Shown here piece by piece: positions 36,126 to 45,196 of a DNA stretch of 64,000 nucleotides. The notes beneath the pieces are model-generated. The model had not been told where the DNA came from. It made no database searches and saw nothing but the letters and a program-made list of their open reading frames with translations. The position numbers and the translations under genes were made by a program. The stretch is from Roseobacter denitrificans OCh 114 (GTDB lineage: Bacteria > Pseudomonadota > Alphaproteobacteria > Rhodobacterales > Rhodobacteraceae), in the NCBI RefSeq assembly GCF_000014045.1, contig NC_008209.1, positions 558,001 to 622,000 of the forward strand, in the 5' to 3' direction. Each line of letters starts with the position of its first letter. Positions within the stretch are counted from its first letter, which is position 1.

Positions 36126-38213
36126 ATGTCGCCCCTTGAAAGCAGCAGGGTCAAAAAAGGCGCAACGCGCGATCTGTCGCGCTTGCTGCGACCCCGGTCC
36201 ATCGCGGTTGTCGGCGGTGGATATTGGTGCCAGCAAGTCGTGCGCCAGTCCCGTGCGATGGGTTTTGCCGGGGATATCGCGCGCGTGCACCCCAAAGCGG
36301 ATGTTGTCGAAGGGATCAGGGCGGTGGCGCATGTTCGCGACCTTTCCCATGTGCCTGATGCTGTATTTCTGGGGATAAACCGTCACAGCACGACAGAGGT
36401 TGTTGCAGAGCTCGCGGCGATGGGGGCAGGGGGTGCCGTTTGTTTCGCCTCGGGCTTTGCTGAAGCAGATGCCGAGGATCCCGCAAGTGCAGATTTGCAA
36501 GCAGACCTTGTGGCAGCGGCGGGTGACATGCCCATTCTCGGGCCGAACTGCTATGGTTTTGTGAATGCGGTGGATGGCGCACTGCTCTGGCCTGATCAAC
36601 AGGGGTGTAGTCGCGTTGATCGCGGCGTCGCGATCCTGACGCAAAGCTCCAATATTGCGATCAATCTGACGATGCAGCGGCGCGCCCTGCCCATTGCCTA
36701 TACGGTGACCTGCGGGAACATGGCGCAGACCTCGCAGGCAGAAATCGCCATGGCCTTGCTGGATGATCCGCGCGTCACGGCGCTGGGTCTGCATGTGGAG
36801 GGGTTTGGAGACACGCACCAGTGGCATGCATTGGCGATCAAAGCGTTTGAAAAATCCGTGCCCATCATAGTGCTCAAGATCGGGGTGTCCGATCAGGCGC
36901 AGCAGGCGACCGTGTCCCATACCGCGTCCCTCGCTGGGAGTGACGCAGGGGCTTGCGCGTTTCTGCGCTATCTTGGCATCGCGCGGGTGCAGGATTTGCC
37001 GACCTTTCTGGAAACCCTCAAACTGCTGCACTGCCACGGGGTTCTGCCGGGCAGCAGGCTCGCTTCCATCAGTTGCTCGGGCGGTGAAGCGTCCCTTGTC
37101 GCGGATATGGCAGCTGAGCACGCCGTTTCGTTCCCCGCGTTAAACGATGCACAAAGGATCACCTTGTCCGACGTACTGGGGCCGATGGTCTCGCTCTCCA
37201 ACCCATTGGATTATCACACACATATCTGGGGGGATGCGCATAAGATGGCGGCCGCGTGGTTGCCCATGGCCGCCCCGCATATTGATCTGGTGATGATCAT
37301 TCTGGACTATCCGCACACGGATGCGACCGCATGGGACTGTGCGACACAGGCGGCGATCGCTGTGCACCAACGCAGTGGGCGGCCTGTGGCTGTGGTCGCG
37401 ACACTGCCTGAATTGTTGCCAACGGATGTGGCGACATGTCTGATGGCGGCGGGGGTGACGCCCTTGCATGGTTTGCGCGAAGCGCTCGGCGCGGTTGAGG
37501 CTGCGGCGGGGTGCAGCGCTGCGCAGGACGCCCCTCCTTTGCGCGCCGGATCCAGCGGCAAAACCGAAATGCTGTCAGAGGCGGAGGCCAAACAGAGCCT
37601 TGCGCGATTTGGCATCCCTGTCCCGCGTGGGCTTGTTGTGAAACGGGCTGATCTCGAAGGCGCGGCAACTGCGCTCGACGCGCCCTTGGTCCTCAAGGCC
37701 ATGGGGCTGGCGCATAAATCCGAGGCCGGCGCGCTCAGGCTGAATGTACAGGCGGAAACCCTCGCCACGGCGGCGCGAGACATGCCCGGCGACCGGTTTC
37801 TCGTTGAGGAAATGGTCACGGGCACCGTTGCGGAACTGTTGATCGGTGTGACGCGCGACGCCGCACATGGGTTTGTGCTGACCCTTGCGGCGGGCGGTGT
37901 ATTGACCGAACTGTGGGGCGATCAAAGATCATTGCTGATCCCGGCGTCGCGGGTGGATGTGGCGGACGCTTTGGCCGGGCTGCGGGCCTATCCCTTGCTG
38001 TGCGGCTATCGCGGTGCCGCGCCAGCTTGCCTGCCTGCGGTCATCGACGCGGTGATGGGCCTGCAGGATTACGTTATGGACAACGCCGACCACGTGCATG
38101 AGGTTGAAATCAACCCGCTGATGTGCACCCCCGACGCAGCTATCGCGGCGGATGCCCTTATCACACGGCTAATTCCCCAATTCCCGGCAGGAGAGCGACA
38201 TGGACCCGATTAA
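36126..38213 (+). CDS. ADP-forming acyl-CoA synthetase (acetate-CoA ligase family)
   Basis: 695 residues. The N-terminal CoA-binding domain (SIAVVGGGYW) is followed by succinyl-CoA-ligase-like domains, with the phosphohistidine loop VSHTASLAGSD near residue 262. The ATP-grasp half starts near residue 478 (LSEAEAKQSLARFGIPVPRG) with VLKAMGLAHKSEAGA and ends in EINPLMCTPD. These enzymes make an acyl-CoA from a free acid, CoA and ATP with release of ADP. It overlaps the enoyl-CoA hydratase gene by 14 bases. In the run it would activate the acid before the dehydrogenase and hydratase steps. Confidence 0.9.
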   Translation: MSPLESSRVKKGATRDLSRLLRPRSIAVVGGGYWCQQVVRQSRAMGFAGDIARVHPKADVVEGIRAVAHVRDLSHVPDAVFLGINRHSTTEVVAELAAMGAGGAVCFASGFAEADAEDPASADLQADLVAAAGDMPILGPNCYGFVNAVDGALLWPDQQGCSRVDRGVAILTQSSNIAINLTMQRRALPIAYTVTCGNMAQTSQAEIAMALLDDPRVTALGLHVEGFGDTHQWHALAIKAFEKSVPIIVLKIGVSDQAQQATVSHTASLAGSDAGACAFLRYLGIARVQDLPTFLETLKLLHCHGVLPGSRLASISCSGGEASLVADMAAEHAVSFPALNDAQRITLSDVLGPMVSLSNPLDYHTHIWGDAHKMAAAWLPMAAPHIDLVMIILDYPHTDATAWDCATQAAIAVHQRSGRPVAVVATLPELLPTDVATCLMAAGVTPLHGLREALGAVEAAAGCSAAQDAPPLRAGSSGKTEMLSEAEAKQSLARFGIPVPRGLVVKRADLEGAATALDAPLVLKAMGLAHKSEAGALRLNVQAETLATAARDMPGDRFLVEEMVTGTVAELLIGVTRDAAHGFVLTLAAGGVLTELWGDQRSLLIPASRVDVADALAGLRAYPLLCGYRGAAPACLPAVIDAVMGLQDYVMDNADHVHEVEINPLMCTPDAAIAADALITRLIPQFPAGERHGPD

Positions 38214-38979
38214 AACCCGTCAGCAAGGCATGATTCTTGAAGTCACGCTGGACCGACCCAAGGCCAATGCGATTGATCTGGCAACCTCGCGCGTGATGGG
38301 AGAGGTCTTTGCCAGCTTCAGAGATGACCCTGATCTGCGCGTGGCGATCCTGACCGGGGCGGGTGAAAAGTTCTTTTGCCCGGGCTGGGATCTCAAGGCT
38401 GCGGCAGAGGGCGATGCGGTTGATGGCGATTATGGTGTCGGTGGTTTTGGCGGCCTGCAGGAATTGCGCGCGATGAACAAGCCGGTGATTGCAGCCGTCA
38501 ACGGCATTGCCTGCGGGGGCGGACTGGAACTGGCCCTGAGCGCGGATATGATTCTGGCCGCTGATCACGCCAGCTTTGCCCTGCCTGAAATCCGCTCTGG
38601 CACGATTGCGGATGCGGCTTCGATCAAGCTTCCCAAACGTATCCCCTACCACATCGCCATGGAACTTTTGCTGACCGGGCGCTGGTTCGACCCGCAAGAA
38701 GCCAAAGGCTGGGGGCTGGTCAATGAAATCCTGCCCGCCGCTGATCTGTTGCCCCGCGCTTGGGAGTTGGCGGAGTTGCTGGCCTCCGGCCCGCCACTGG
38801 TCTACGCCGCAATCAAAGAGGTGGTCCGAGAGGCAGAGGACGCCAAATTTCAGGACATCATGAACCGGATCACCAAGCGGCAGCTTGAAACCATCGACGT
38901 GCTCTATAGTTCCGAGGACCAGCTTGAGGGCGCGACCGCTTTTGCGGAGAAACGCGACCCGGTCTGGAAAGGACGGTAG
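38200..38979 (+). CDS. Enoyl-CoA hydratase/isomerase family protein (CaiD-like)
   Basis: 259 residues of the crotonase fold. Oxyanion-hole glycines lie in AVNGIACGGGLELALSADMI, and candidate catalytic Glu residues are in LPEIRSG and AMELLLTGRW. The general look is that of carnitinyl-CoA dehydratase (CaiD), although this cannot be told from other crotonases by eye. The start overlaps the acyl-CoA synthetase by 14 bases. It is the last gene of the catabolic run and would hydrate the product of the acyl-CoA dehydrogenase. Confidence 0.9.
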   Translation: MDPIKTRQQGMILEVTLDRPKANAIDLATSRVMGEVFASFRDDPDLRVAILTGAGEKFFCPGWDLKAAAEGDAVDGDYGVGGFGGLQELRAMNKPVIAAVNGIACGGGLELALSADMILAADHASFALPEIRSGTIADAASIKLPKRIPYHIAMELLLTGRWFDPQEAKGWGLVNEILPAADLLPRAWELAELLASGPPLVYAAIKEVVREAEDAKFQDIMNRITKRQLETIDVLYSSEDQLEGATAFAEKRDPVWKGR

Positions 38980-39018
38980 GGGGTTGTCTCTGGCGGGGCG
39001 AGGCGTCACGTTGCGCCT

Positions 39019-39864
39019 ATGACGCAGAACACTCTTTTGTCACTCGGGCATGGCTTTAGCGCGCGGGCCCTTGCCACCCGGTTGATCCCGGCGGGCTGGC
39101 GGGTGATTGGCACAACGCGCAGCGCAGACAAAGCCGCTGAGATTGCGCAGACCGGCGTTGAGCCGCTGATCTGGCCCGGCGCGGATGCGGAGACGGTCTT
39201 GCAGGACGCGACGGCGCTGCTGATCTCTGCCGGGCCTGACAAGGACGGCGATCCGGTGTTGCGACAGTTGCACGCGCAAATTGCATCCCACGCCAAGCAA
39301 TTTCAGTGGGTCGGGTATTTGTCGACGACGGGTGTTTATGGCGATCATGGTGGCGATTGGGTAGATGAGGACACACCGCTGACGCCATCGACCGCGCGCG
39401 GACAGGCGCGGGTGGAGGCCGAGGCCGCATGGCAGGCGATCCCCGGATTGCCCTTACATATCTTTCGGCTGGCGGGCATCTACGGTCCGGGGCGCGGCCC
39501 GTTTTCCAAAGTGCGCGCCGGCACCGCCCGGCGGATCATCAAAAAGGGTCAGGTTTTTTCCCGCACCCATGTCGACGATATTGCGCAGGTGCTTGAAGCC
39601 TCGATCCGGCAACCCCGCCCGGGTGCGATCTATAACGTCTGCGATGATAATCCTGCCCCGCCACAGGATGTGATCGGCCACGCCGCAGAGCTGTTGGGCC
39701 TGCCCCTGCCACCCGCGGTGGACTTTGAAACCGCAGATATGACGCCCATGGCGCGAAGTTTCTACGCCGAGAGCAAGAAGGTGCGCAATGATCTGATCAA
39801 GCGCGAATTGGGTGTCGTGCTGAAATATCCCGATTATCGTTCTGGTTTGAAGGCCATGTTGTAA
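39019..39864 (+). CDS. SDR-family NAD(P)-dependent epimerase/dehydratase-like protein
   Basis: 281 residues. A Rossmann fold starts LLSLGHGFSARALATRLIPAGW, an atypical nucleotide-binding loop (GHGFSA instead of GxxGxxG) as in YeeZ-like proteins. YLSTTGVYGDHGGDWVDE and FRLAGIYGPGRGPF follow. The usual YxxxK catalytic motif is not clear, so it may bind a nucleotide without being a classic epimerase. It lies 39 bases after the enoyl-CoA hydratase gene on the same strand but is not obviously part of that pathway. Confidence 0.8.
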   Translation: MTQNTLLSLGHGFSARALATRLIPAGWRVIGTTRSADKAAEIAQTGVEPLIWPGADAETVLQDATALLISAGPDKDGDPVLRQLHAQIASHAKQFQWVGYLSTTGVYGDHGGDWVDEDTPLTPSTARGQARVEAEAAWQAIPGLPLHIFRLAGIYGPGRGPFSKVRAGTARRIIKKGQVFSRTHVDDIAQVLEASIRQPRPGAIYNVCDDNPAPPQDVIGHAAELLGLPLPPAVDFETADMTPMARSFYAESKKVRNDLIKRELGVVLKYPDYRSGLKAML

Positions 39865-39981
39865 CGCTGGCGCGCCGCTACCGATTTGTCTTTGCGACTG
39901 CGCGTAACAAGGAAAAGACTGGTCGGAAACGAAAATGGCGACACCGAAGTGCCGCTATTCGAACCAAACCTGTTCAAACCA

Positions 39982-40626
39982 TTACGATGATTTCTTGCGC
40001 CGCTTCATAGCTGCAAGACCGCCGATCCCGGCCAACAGCATGAACCCGGCAGCAGGCAGCGGGACCGGTGCAATATCAATCCGCATGGCCATATCATCAA
40101 AGTCGCGGTCGCCCGATGCAATGTCGTCGAACAACACGTAATAGGATGTCGCGCTGATCGCCTTGTAGCCAATGGCATAGTTTGCCGAGGCAGGGTTCGC
40201 GCCTGCGTTGTTGAAAATCTCTCCTGCGCTGGCCGTAGGAATCGTTGTGCCGAACGAGAATGCAACCAACCCGTCAATCAACTGGTTCACTGTTGCGGTT
40301 GCATTCACTGTGGAGGCGCCAGTGCCTTTGTTGGTGAACAGCGTTCCACCCACATTGGCAGAAAAATTTGTGTTCCCCGCCTCGAAGCCGAGATAGGTGA
40401 AGGTTACCTTAGCGGGTCCGCCTGTAATCGACAAACCGTTCGATGTTGATTTCTTGTCACCGGAAATAAAATCAATCGTTTGGCCATTAAGTCCAAGGCC
40501 AAGGTCATTTTTGGCGATAACCTGCGTTTGGTTGGTTCCAGTAAAACTGAATGATGCAGCATTGGCTGCGGAAATACTCAGTGTCAGAATAGCGGCGGTC
40601 GTCGCCATCAAGGTCTTAACGTTCAT
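39982..40626 (-). CDS. VPLPA-CTERM sorting-domain protein
   Basis: About 214 residues from the ATG at 40626, with AAAGGTGA upstream; a GTG three codons earlier also exists. A signal peptide (residues 1-24, ending ANA) begins a beta-rich, Asn/Thr/Ser-rich secreted domain. The C-terminus has VPLPAAGFMLLAGIGGLAAM followed by basic residues: the VPLPA motif, a single membrane helix and a positive tail that define exosortase substrates in Rhodobacterales. The protein is probably processed by an exosortase and displayed or released at the cell surface. No exosortase gene is in the window. Confidence 0.88.
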   Translation of the reverse strand: MNVKTLMATTAAILTLSISAANAASFSFTGTNQTQVIAKNDLGLGLNGQTIDFISGDKKSTSNGLSITGGPAKVTFTYLGFEAGNTNFSANVGGTLFTNKGTGASTVNATATVNQLIDGLVAFSFGTTIPTASAGEIFNNAGANPASANYAIGYKAISATSYYVLFDDIASGDRDFDDMAMRIDIAPVPLPAAGFMLLAGIGGLAAMKRRKKSS

Positions 40627-40826
40627 TGTAGTCACCTTTCACCAGTGGTTACTTGTAAAATGGACGACGCTCAAAAATGCGCCGCGTTATCAAGGTGGAA
40701 GTATTGCACTTTAAACTTTCTGGCAACGCTTTCTTAACTTTTGGCGCTGCCACGCTGCATTTTGCAATCCTTGCGGTTGCGTCCGGATGTAAAGCGACCT
40801 GAAGGTTGTGTTATTGATCTGTGGCA

Positions 40827-40860
40827 TAAAAAAAGTCCGCCGATCCAAAGAACGACGGGC
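40827..40860 (-). terminator. Rho-independent terminator of leuC
   Basis: On the minus strand GCCCGTCG and CGGCGGAC form an eight-position stem (one mismatch, one wobble) with a ten-base loop, followed by seven T. It lies 28 bases beyond the leuC stop. Confidence 0.75.
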
Positions 40861-40887
40861 TGGTTTATTCAGAAGTCGGCCACCGGG

Positions 40888-42294
40888 TCACATCAGGTCG
40901 CGAACGTCCGTCAGGCGGCCTGTGATGGCGGCGGCGGCGGCCATGGCGGGGGACATCAGATGCGTGCGTCCGCCCCGGCCCTGACGGCCCTCGAAGTTGC
41001 GGTTTGATGTGGCCGCACAGCGCTCACCGGGTTGCAACTGATCGGGGTTCATCGCAAGGCACATGGAGCACCCGGCCAACCGCCATTCAAAACCGGCTTC
41101 CTTGAAGATATCCGCAAGCCCTTCCTCTTCGGCCTGCGCGCGCACGAGTCCGGAACCGGGCACGACCATCGCGCGCAACCCGTCCTTCTTCTTCTTGCCT
41201 TTCAGGATTTCGGCTGCGGCGCGCAAATCCTCGATGCGACCGTTCGTGCAGGACCCGATAAATACCGTGTCAATTTCAACCTCGGACAGTGGTGTGCCGG
41301 AGGTCAGCCCCATGTATTCAAGCGAGCGCTGCACGGCTCCGACCTTGCCGCCGGTGAAGTCCTCGGGCTTGGGCACGCTTGCGGTGATCGGCAGTACATC
41401 CTCCGGAGATGTGCCCCATGTGACCACGGGTGCAATGTCGTCTCCCTTGATGGTGATCACCTTGTCCCAATGCGCGTCATCATCCGAATAGAGCGTTTTC
41501 CACCATGACATGGCCGCTTCCCACTGTGCGCCTTTGGGCGCGTGCGGCCTGCCCATGCAGTATTCAAAGGTCTTTTCGTCCGGCGCGATGAGGCCTGCGC
41601 GCGCGCCGCCCTCAATGGCCATGTTGCACACGGTCATGCGACCTTCCATCGACAGATCGCGGATCGCTTCACCGCAGTATTCGATCACATAGCCGGTGCC
41701 ACCGGCAGTCCCGGTATGGCCGATCACTGAAAGGGTGATGTCCTTGGCCGTGACACCCGGGCGCAGTTTGCCGGTAATCTCGACCTTCATGTTCTTGGAT
41801 TTCTTCTGGATCAGCGTCTGCGTGGCCAGAACATGTTCGACCTCGGATGTGCCGATCCCATGCGCTAAAGCGCCAAAGGCCCCATGTGTCGCCGTGTGGC
41901 TGTCGCCGCACACCACAGTCATGCCGGGCAGGGTCCAGCCCTGTTCGGGACCAACGATGTGCACGATGCCCTGACGAATGTCGCTGACCGGGTAGTAATG
42001 GATGCCGAATTCCTTGGCATTGGTATCAAGGGCCGCAACCTGAATGCGGCTGTCTTCGGTCATGTTGTCGGCCTTCTCGCGCCCCAGCGTCGTGGGCACG
42101 TTGTGATCCGGAACGGCGATCGTCTTGTCGGGAGCGCGGACCGTGCGGCCCGTCATGCGCAAGCCTTCGAAAGCCTGCGGTGACGTCACCTCATGCACAA
42201 GGTGGCGGTCAATATACAGCAGGGTCGTGCCGTCATCGGCTTCATGTGCCACATGGGCATCCCAGATTTTATCGTAAAGTGTCTTGGGGGACAT
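40888..42294 (-). CDS. leuC: 3-isopropylmalate dehydratase large subunit LeuC
   Basis: 468 residues, the usual length. With LeuD it isomerises 2- to 3-isopropylmalate in leucine synthesis. The start [17 protein letters not shown], the [28 protein letters not shown] motif and the 4Fe-4S ligands in [12 protein letters not shown] and the CSMC pair ([12 protein letters not shown]) are clear. leuD is not adjacent in the window: a terminator follows leuC directly, so leuD must lie elsewhere or be separated. Confidence 0.97.
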   Translation of the reverse strand: MSPKTLYDKIWDAHVAHEADDGTTLLYIDRHLVHEVTSPQAFEGLRMTGRTVRAPDKTIAVPDHNVPTTLGREKADNMTEDSRIQVAALDTNAKEFGIHYYPVSDIRQGIVHIVGPEQGWTLPGMTVVCGDSHTATHGAFGALAHGIGTSEVEHVLATQTLIQKKSKNMKVEITGKLRPGVTAKDITLSVIGHTGTAGGTGYVIEYCGEAIRDLSMEGRMTVCNMAIEGGARAGLIAPDEKTFEYCMGRPHAPKGAQWEAAMSWWKTLYSDDDAHWDKVITIKGDDIAPVVTWGTSPEDVLPITASVPKPEDFTGGKVGAVQRSLEYMGLTSGTPLSEVEIDTVFIGSCTNGRIEDLRAAAEILKGKKKKDGLRAMVVPGSGLVRAQAEEEGLADIFKEAGFEWRLAGCSMCLAMNPDQLQPGERCAATSNRNFEGRQGRGGRTHLMSPAMAAAAAITGRLTDVRDLM

Positions 42295-42527
42295 TGGTCC
42301 TCTCCCGTATTGTGGAAATGGTCAAACTCAACTGCGCGCTACGCGTGTAGGTGCGCCTTCGCAGCACGTATGAGGCACACAAAGCGGCCGGGCAGTCGTG
42401 CGTGATCCGATATGTCAAACAGCTGTTTCATTGCGTCGAACCGATAGCGTGAAATGCGCGCTTCATCAAGCCTTGGGAATTGCACATCGCCTTGTGAGTG
42501 TTTGGCCGATATGTAACCCTGCCCCTT

Positions 42528-43844
42528 ATGGAAAACCAGTCGCAGGACTTTGATCGCGTTCTGATGTCAGTCGATGAGATCTGGCATCTGATCACCAGCT
42601 TTGGCGTCAGCATTATGAATCCGGGCTGGCGTCAAAACCAGATCATCATCCTGCTGGCACTTGTGGTTGTGGCCTGGGTCCTGCACCGCCTTTTGGGCCG
42701 CGAAATCGACCGCCGCGTGCGGGCGCGCGAGGGGTGGGAGAAATGGAAACTCCGGGTCATTGTTCAGATCAAGCGCCGTCTGGGCCTGATCTGTTTTGCG
42801 CTGATGGCCGGTCTTTTGTATCAGATCATGCAGCAGATCACCTGGCCCTCGCGCTCCTATTTGATCGGTCTGGCTGCAACGCTGGCGGTCGTCTGGGCGG
42901 TGATCAGTTTTCTCGGACGTTTTATCCAGAACCGTTTGCTGCGCCGGTTTGTGGTCTGGGGGATGTGGATCTATGCGACGCTGATCCTGATCGGCCTTGG
43001 CGATGAGGCATCGGGGTTTCTGGATGATGTCGGTCTGAACTTTGGCGATTACCGTATTTCACTGCTTTCCGTGCTCTCTGCGGCCGTGGTGGTTGGCGTG
43101 CTGTTCACCGGCGCGCGGTTCATCAGCCGCACCACCGCATCGCGCATCCGCAGCAACGAAGACATCAGCCCCTCCATGCAGGTGCTTGTGGTCAAGGCGG
43201 TGCAGGTCATCTTCTACGGGCTTGCGTTTTTCATGGGGATCAATGCGCTGGGTCTGGACCTCACCGGGCTGGCGGTGCTGTCCGGTGCCATTGGTGTGGG
43301 GCTGGGGTTCGGTCTGCAAAAGGTCGTCTCCAACCTCGTGTCGGGTGTGATCATCCTGCTCGACAAGTCGATCAAGCCCGGCGATGTGATCAGCCTTGGC
43401 GAAACATTCGGCTGGATCAACAGTCTGGGCGCGCGCTACGTCAGCGTGGTGACACGGGACGGGCGCGAATACTTGATCCCGAATGAGGATCTGATCACCG
43501 GGCAGGTGGTGAACTGGTCCCACTCGGATGAATATGTCCGGCTCGATATCTTTTTCGGCACCTCCTACGGCTGCGATCCGCATGTGGTGCGCAAACTGGC
43601 GGTCGAGGCGGCCAGCGGCGTGGCCCGTGTTCTGGGGCCACCCAAGACGCCCGTGTGTCATATCGTCGGGTTTGGCGACAGTTCGGTTGATTACATTCTC
43701 AGGTTCTGGATCAGGGACCCGACCGGCGGGCTCACCAACATCCGCGGCGGGGTTTATCTGGCGCTCTGGGATATTTTCAAGGCGAACAACATCTCCATCC
43801 CCTTCCCTCAGCGCGAGGTTCGGGTTCTTGAGGAACAGGATTAA
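42528..43844 (+). CDS. MscS-family mechanosensitive ion channel
   Basis: About 438 residues from the ATG at 42528; an in-frame GTG at 42498 would add ten. Four to five N-terminal hydrophobic segments come before the pore helix and the conserved GAIGVGLGFGLQKVVSNLVSGVIILLDKSIKPGDVI, which joins TM3 to the beta domain. GWINSLGARYVSVVTRDG and the C-terminal alpha-beta vestibule follow (NNISIPFPQREV). These channels open on membrane stretch and release osmolytes during hypo-osmotic shock. Confidence 0.92.
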   Translation: MENQSQDFDRVLMSVDEIWHLITSFGVSIMNPGWRQNQIIILLALVVVAWVLHRLLGREIDRRVRAREGWEKWKLRVIVQIKRRLGLICFALMAGLLYQIMQQITWPSRSYLIGLAATLAVVWAVISFLGRFIQNRLLRRFVVWGMWIYATLILIGLGDEASGFLDDVGLNFGDYRISLLSVLSAAVVVGVLFTGARFISRTTASRIRSNEDISPSMQVLVVKAVQVIFYGLAFFMGINALGLDLTGLAVLSGAIGVGLGFGLQKVVSNLVSGVIILLDKSIKPGDVISLGETFGWINSLGARYVSVVTRDGREYLIPNEDLITGQVVNWSHSDEYVRLDIFFGTSYGCDPHVVRKLAVEAASGVARVLGPPKTPVCHIVGFGDSSVDYILRFWIRDPTGGLTNIRGGVYLALWDIFKANNISIPFPQREVRVLEEQD

Positions 43845-43915
43845 GGCAAGACCGTCTTGCCACCGCCTGATCCGGGGCTAACTTCTGCACTTCCCAACGG
43901 CAGACGGCGACGGTT

Positions 43916-44656
43916 ATGGCGCGACAGACAGACATCGTATTGATCCTCGGCAGCGGGCCCAACGCACCACAGGCCGAGGCGTGGCCGCGCGGCTGGTTCG
44001 ACCGGATTGTTGCGATCAACAACGCATGGCGGATCAGAGAAGACTGGGACGATCTGGTCTTTCCAGAGGATTTTCCCGAGGACCGGCGACCACAAAGCAT
44101 CCTGCCATCCCAGCGGTTTGTTCAGGCGGATCAATTCGTACCGGCGCAAAACGCCTATGGCGGTTTTGTCTATGCGGGCGGCACGATGGCTTTCACAACG
44201 GCCTATTGGGCCTTGCAGGCGCTGCGACCCAAGGTGATGGCGTTTCTGGGCTGTGACATGGTCTATCCTAAAGCTGGCCCGACCCATTTTTACGGAACAG
44301 GTGCCGCTGATCCGCTGCGCCCGGATATCACCCTGCAGGATTTAGGTGCAAAATCAGCGCGTTTGGGCATGTTTGCTGCGGCGCAGGGCTGTCGCTGCGT
44401 GAACCTGTCATCTGATCCGAGCAAGTTGATGTATCAGCGGGCAAACCCCGATGCGCTGCGCGACACTGTGTTGGGTTTGCCGGATGTCACAGGCATGGGC
44501 GCACTGCTGAAGCGCGAGGATGATCTGGGCTATTTCGTTGCCACGGGGCGCTATTGGGAAAGAGACTTCGGGTTTGATGCGCAGGGACTGGCAGCGCTTG
44601 ATGCATCCTGGCGCGCGCTGTGGTCCGAGGGATCCGGCATTACATGCGCTGCGTAA
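43916..44656 (+). CDS. Conserved-looking hypothetical protein, Rossmann-like start
   Basis: 246 residues of unknown function. It opens TDIVLILGSGPNAPQAEAWPRGWFDRIVAINNAWR, a glycine-containing beta-alpha turn. Later FLGCDMVYPKAGPTHFYGTGAADP recalls the GCDL...THFYG pattern of DUF115/MptE-like and glycosyltransferase-type proteins, but the match is by eye and weak. No signal peptide or membrane helix. The ATG at 43916 follows a 71-base gap after the MscS gene. It may act on sugars or pterin-like compounds, but no function is claimed. Confidence 0.6.
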   Translation: MARQTDIVLILGSGPNAPQAEAWPRGWFDRIVAINNAWRIREDWDDLVFPEDFPEDRRPQSILPSQRFVQADQFVPAQNAYGGFVYAGGTMAFTTAYWALQALRPKVMAFLGCDMVYPKAGPTHFYGTGAADPLRPDITLQDLGAKSARLGMFAAAQGCRCVNLSSDPSKLMYQRANPDALRDTVLGLPDVTGMGALLKREDDLGYFVATGRYWERDFGFDAQGLAALDASWRALWSEGSGITCAA

Positions 44657-44678
44657 CAATGTGTTTCCCAAGCTGTTA

Positions 44679-44707
44679 TTGAATTGTCGCAATCATATTG
44701 CTAGATT
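44679..44707 (+). promoter_or_regulatory. Candidate sigma-70 promoter for rsfS
   Basis: TTGAAT, 17 bases, TAGATT: good matches to -35 and -10 with ideal spacing. It lies about 100 bases before the rsfS ATG and 50 before a short upstream open frame. Confidence 0.5.
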
Positions 44708-44756
44708 TGAGATACACCCAGCGACCGGGGTCTGGCGGCGCATCTTAAGGAGGACA

Positions 44757-44813
44757 ATGTCCTGTCAATCCATGCTGATGCAGCAAAGGCTGCGCACACC
44801 GAGGCTGCGGTAA
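44757..44813 (+). CDS. Possible 18-codon leader peptide before rsfS
   Basis: An ATG preceded by AAGGAGG at perfect distance opens a frame encoding MSCQSMLMQQRLRTPRLR, whose stop overlaps the rsfS ATG in the form TAATG. This ribosome site is much stronger than the one directly before rsfS. The rsfS frame is also open upstream of its ATG across this stretch, so an alternative explanation is that rsfS starts earlier at a non-ATG codon. Confidence 0.35.
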   Translation: MSCQSMLMQQRLRTPRLR

Positions 44814-45181
44814 TGTCTGCGGCAACCGACAATGCCACGAGCGAAAAACTTCTGGCGACAATCCTGACTTCCCTGAATGACGACAAGGCCGAAGATATCG
44901 TTCAGATTGATCTGCGCGGTAAGACGGAAATTGGCGACTACATGGTGATTTGTTCAGGCCGGTCGACCCGTCAGGTCGCCTCGATTTCCGAAAAGCTCGT
45001 GCAGACGATAAAGGATGATTTCGGGCGTGTCTCCAAGATCGAAGGCAAGGAAACCGGTGACTGGGTGCTGATCGACACGGGCGATGTCATCGTGCATGTC
45101 TTTCGTCCCGAAGTCCGGGAATTCTACCAGCTTGAAAAGATGTGGCAGCCCATGGGCGGCCCCGAAACGGCGGCAAACTGA
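44813..45181 (+). CDS. rsfS: Ribosome silencing factor RsfS
   Basis: 122 residues. RsfS binds protein uL14 on the large subunit and blocks joining of subunits when nutrients are short. Typical features: LNDDKAEDIVQIDLRGKTEIGDYMVICSGRSTRQV, the EGKETGDWVLIDTGDVIVHVF segment, and REFYQLEKMW near the end. The ATG overlaps the stop of a short upstream open frame. It is followed after 15 bases by rlmH, the usual rsfS-rlmH order. Confidence 0.94.
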   Translation: MSAATDNATSEKLLATILTSLNDDKAEDIVQIDLRGKTEIGDYMVICSGRSTRQVASISEKLVQTIKDDFGRVSKIEGKETGDWVLIDTGDVIVHVFRPEVREFYQLEKMWQPMGGPETAAN

Positions 45182-45196
45182 GCCGACACGGCCTCG

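Noticed and set aside
36117..37121. 334-codon minus-strand frame
   Set aside because: Antisense to the acyl-CoA synthetase gene; no domain pattern.
30521..38979. Assignment of the run as a DMSP demethylation operon (dmdABCD)
   Set aside because: The first gene is an FAD-GcvT fusion, not a stand-alone DmdA, and the ligase is ADP-forming rather than the DmdB type.
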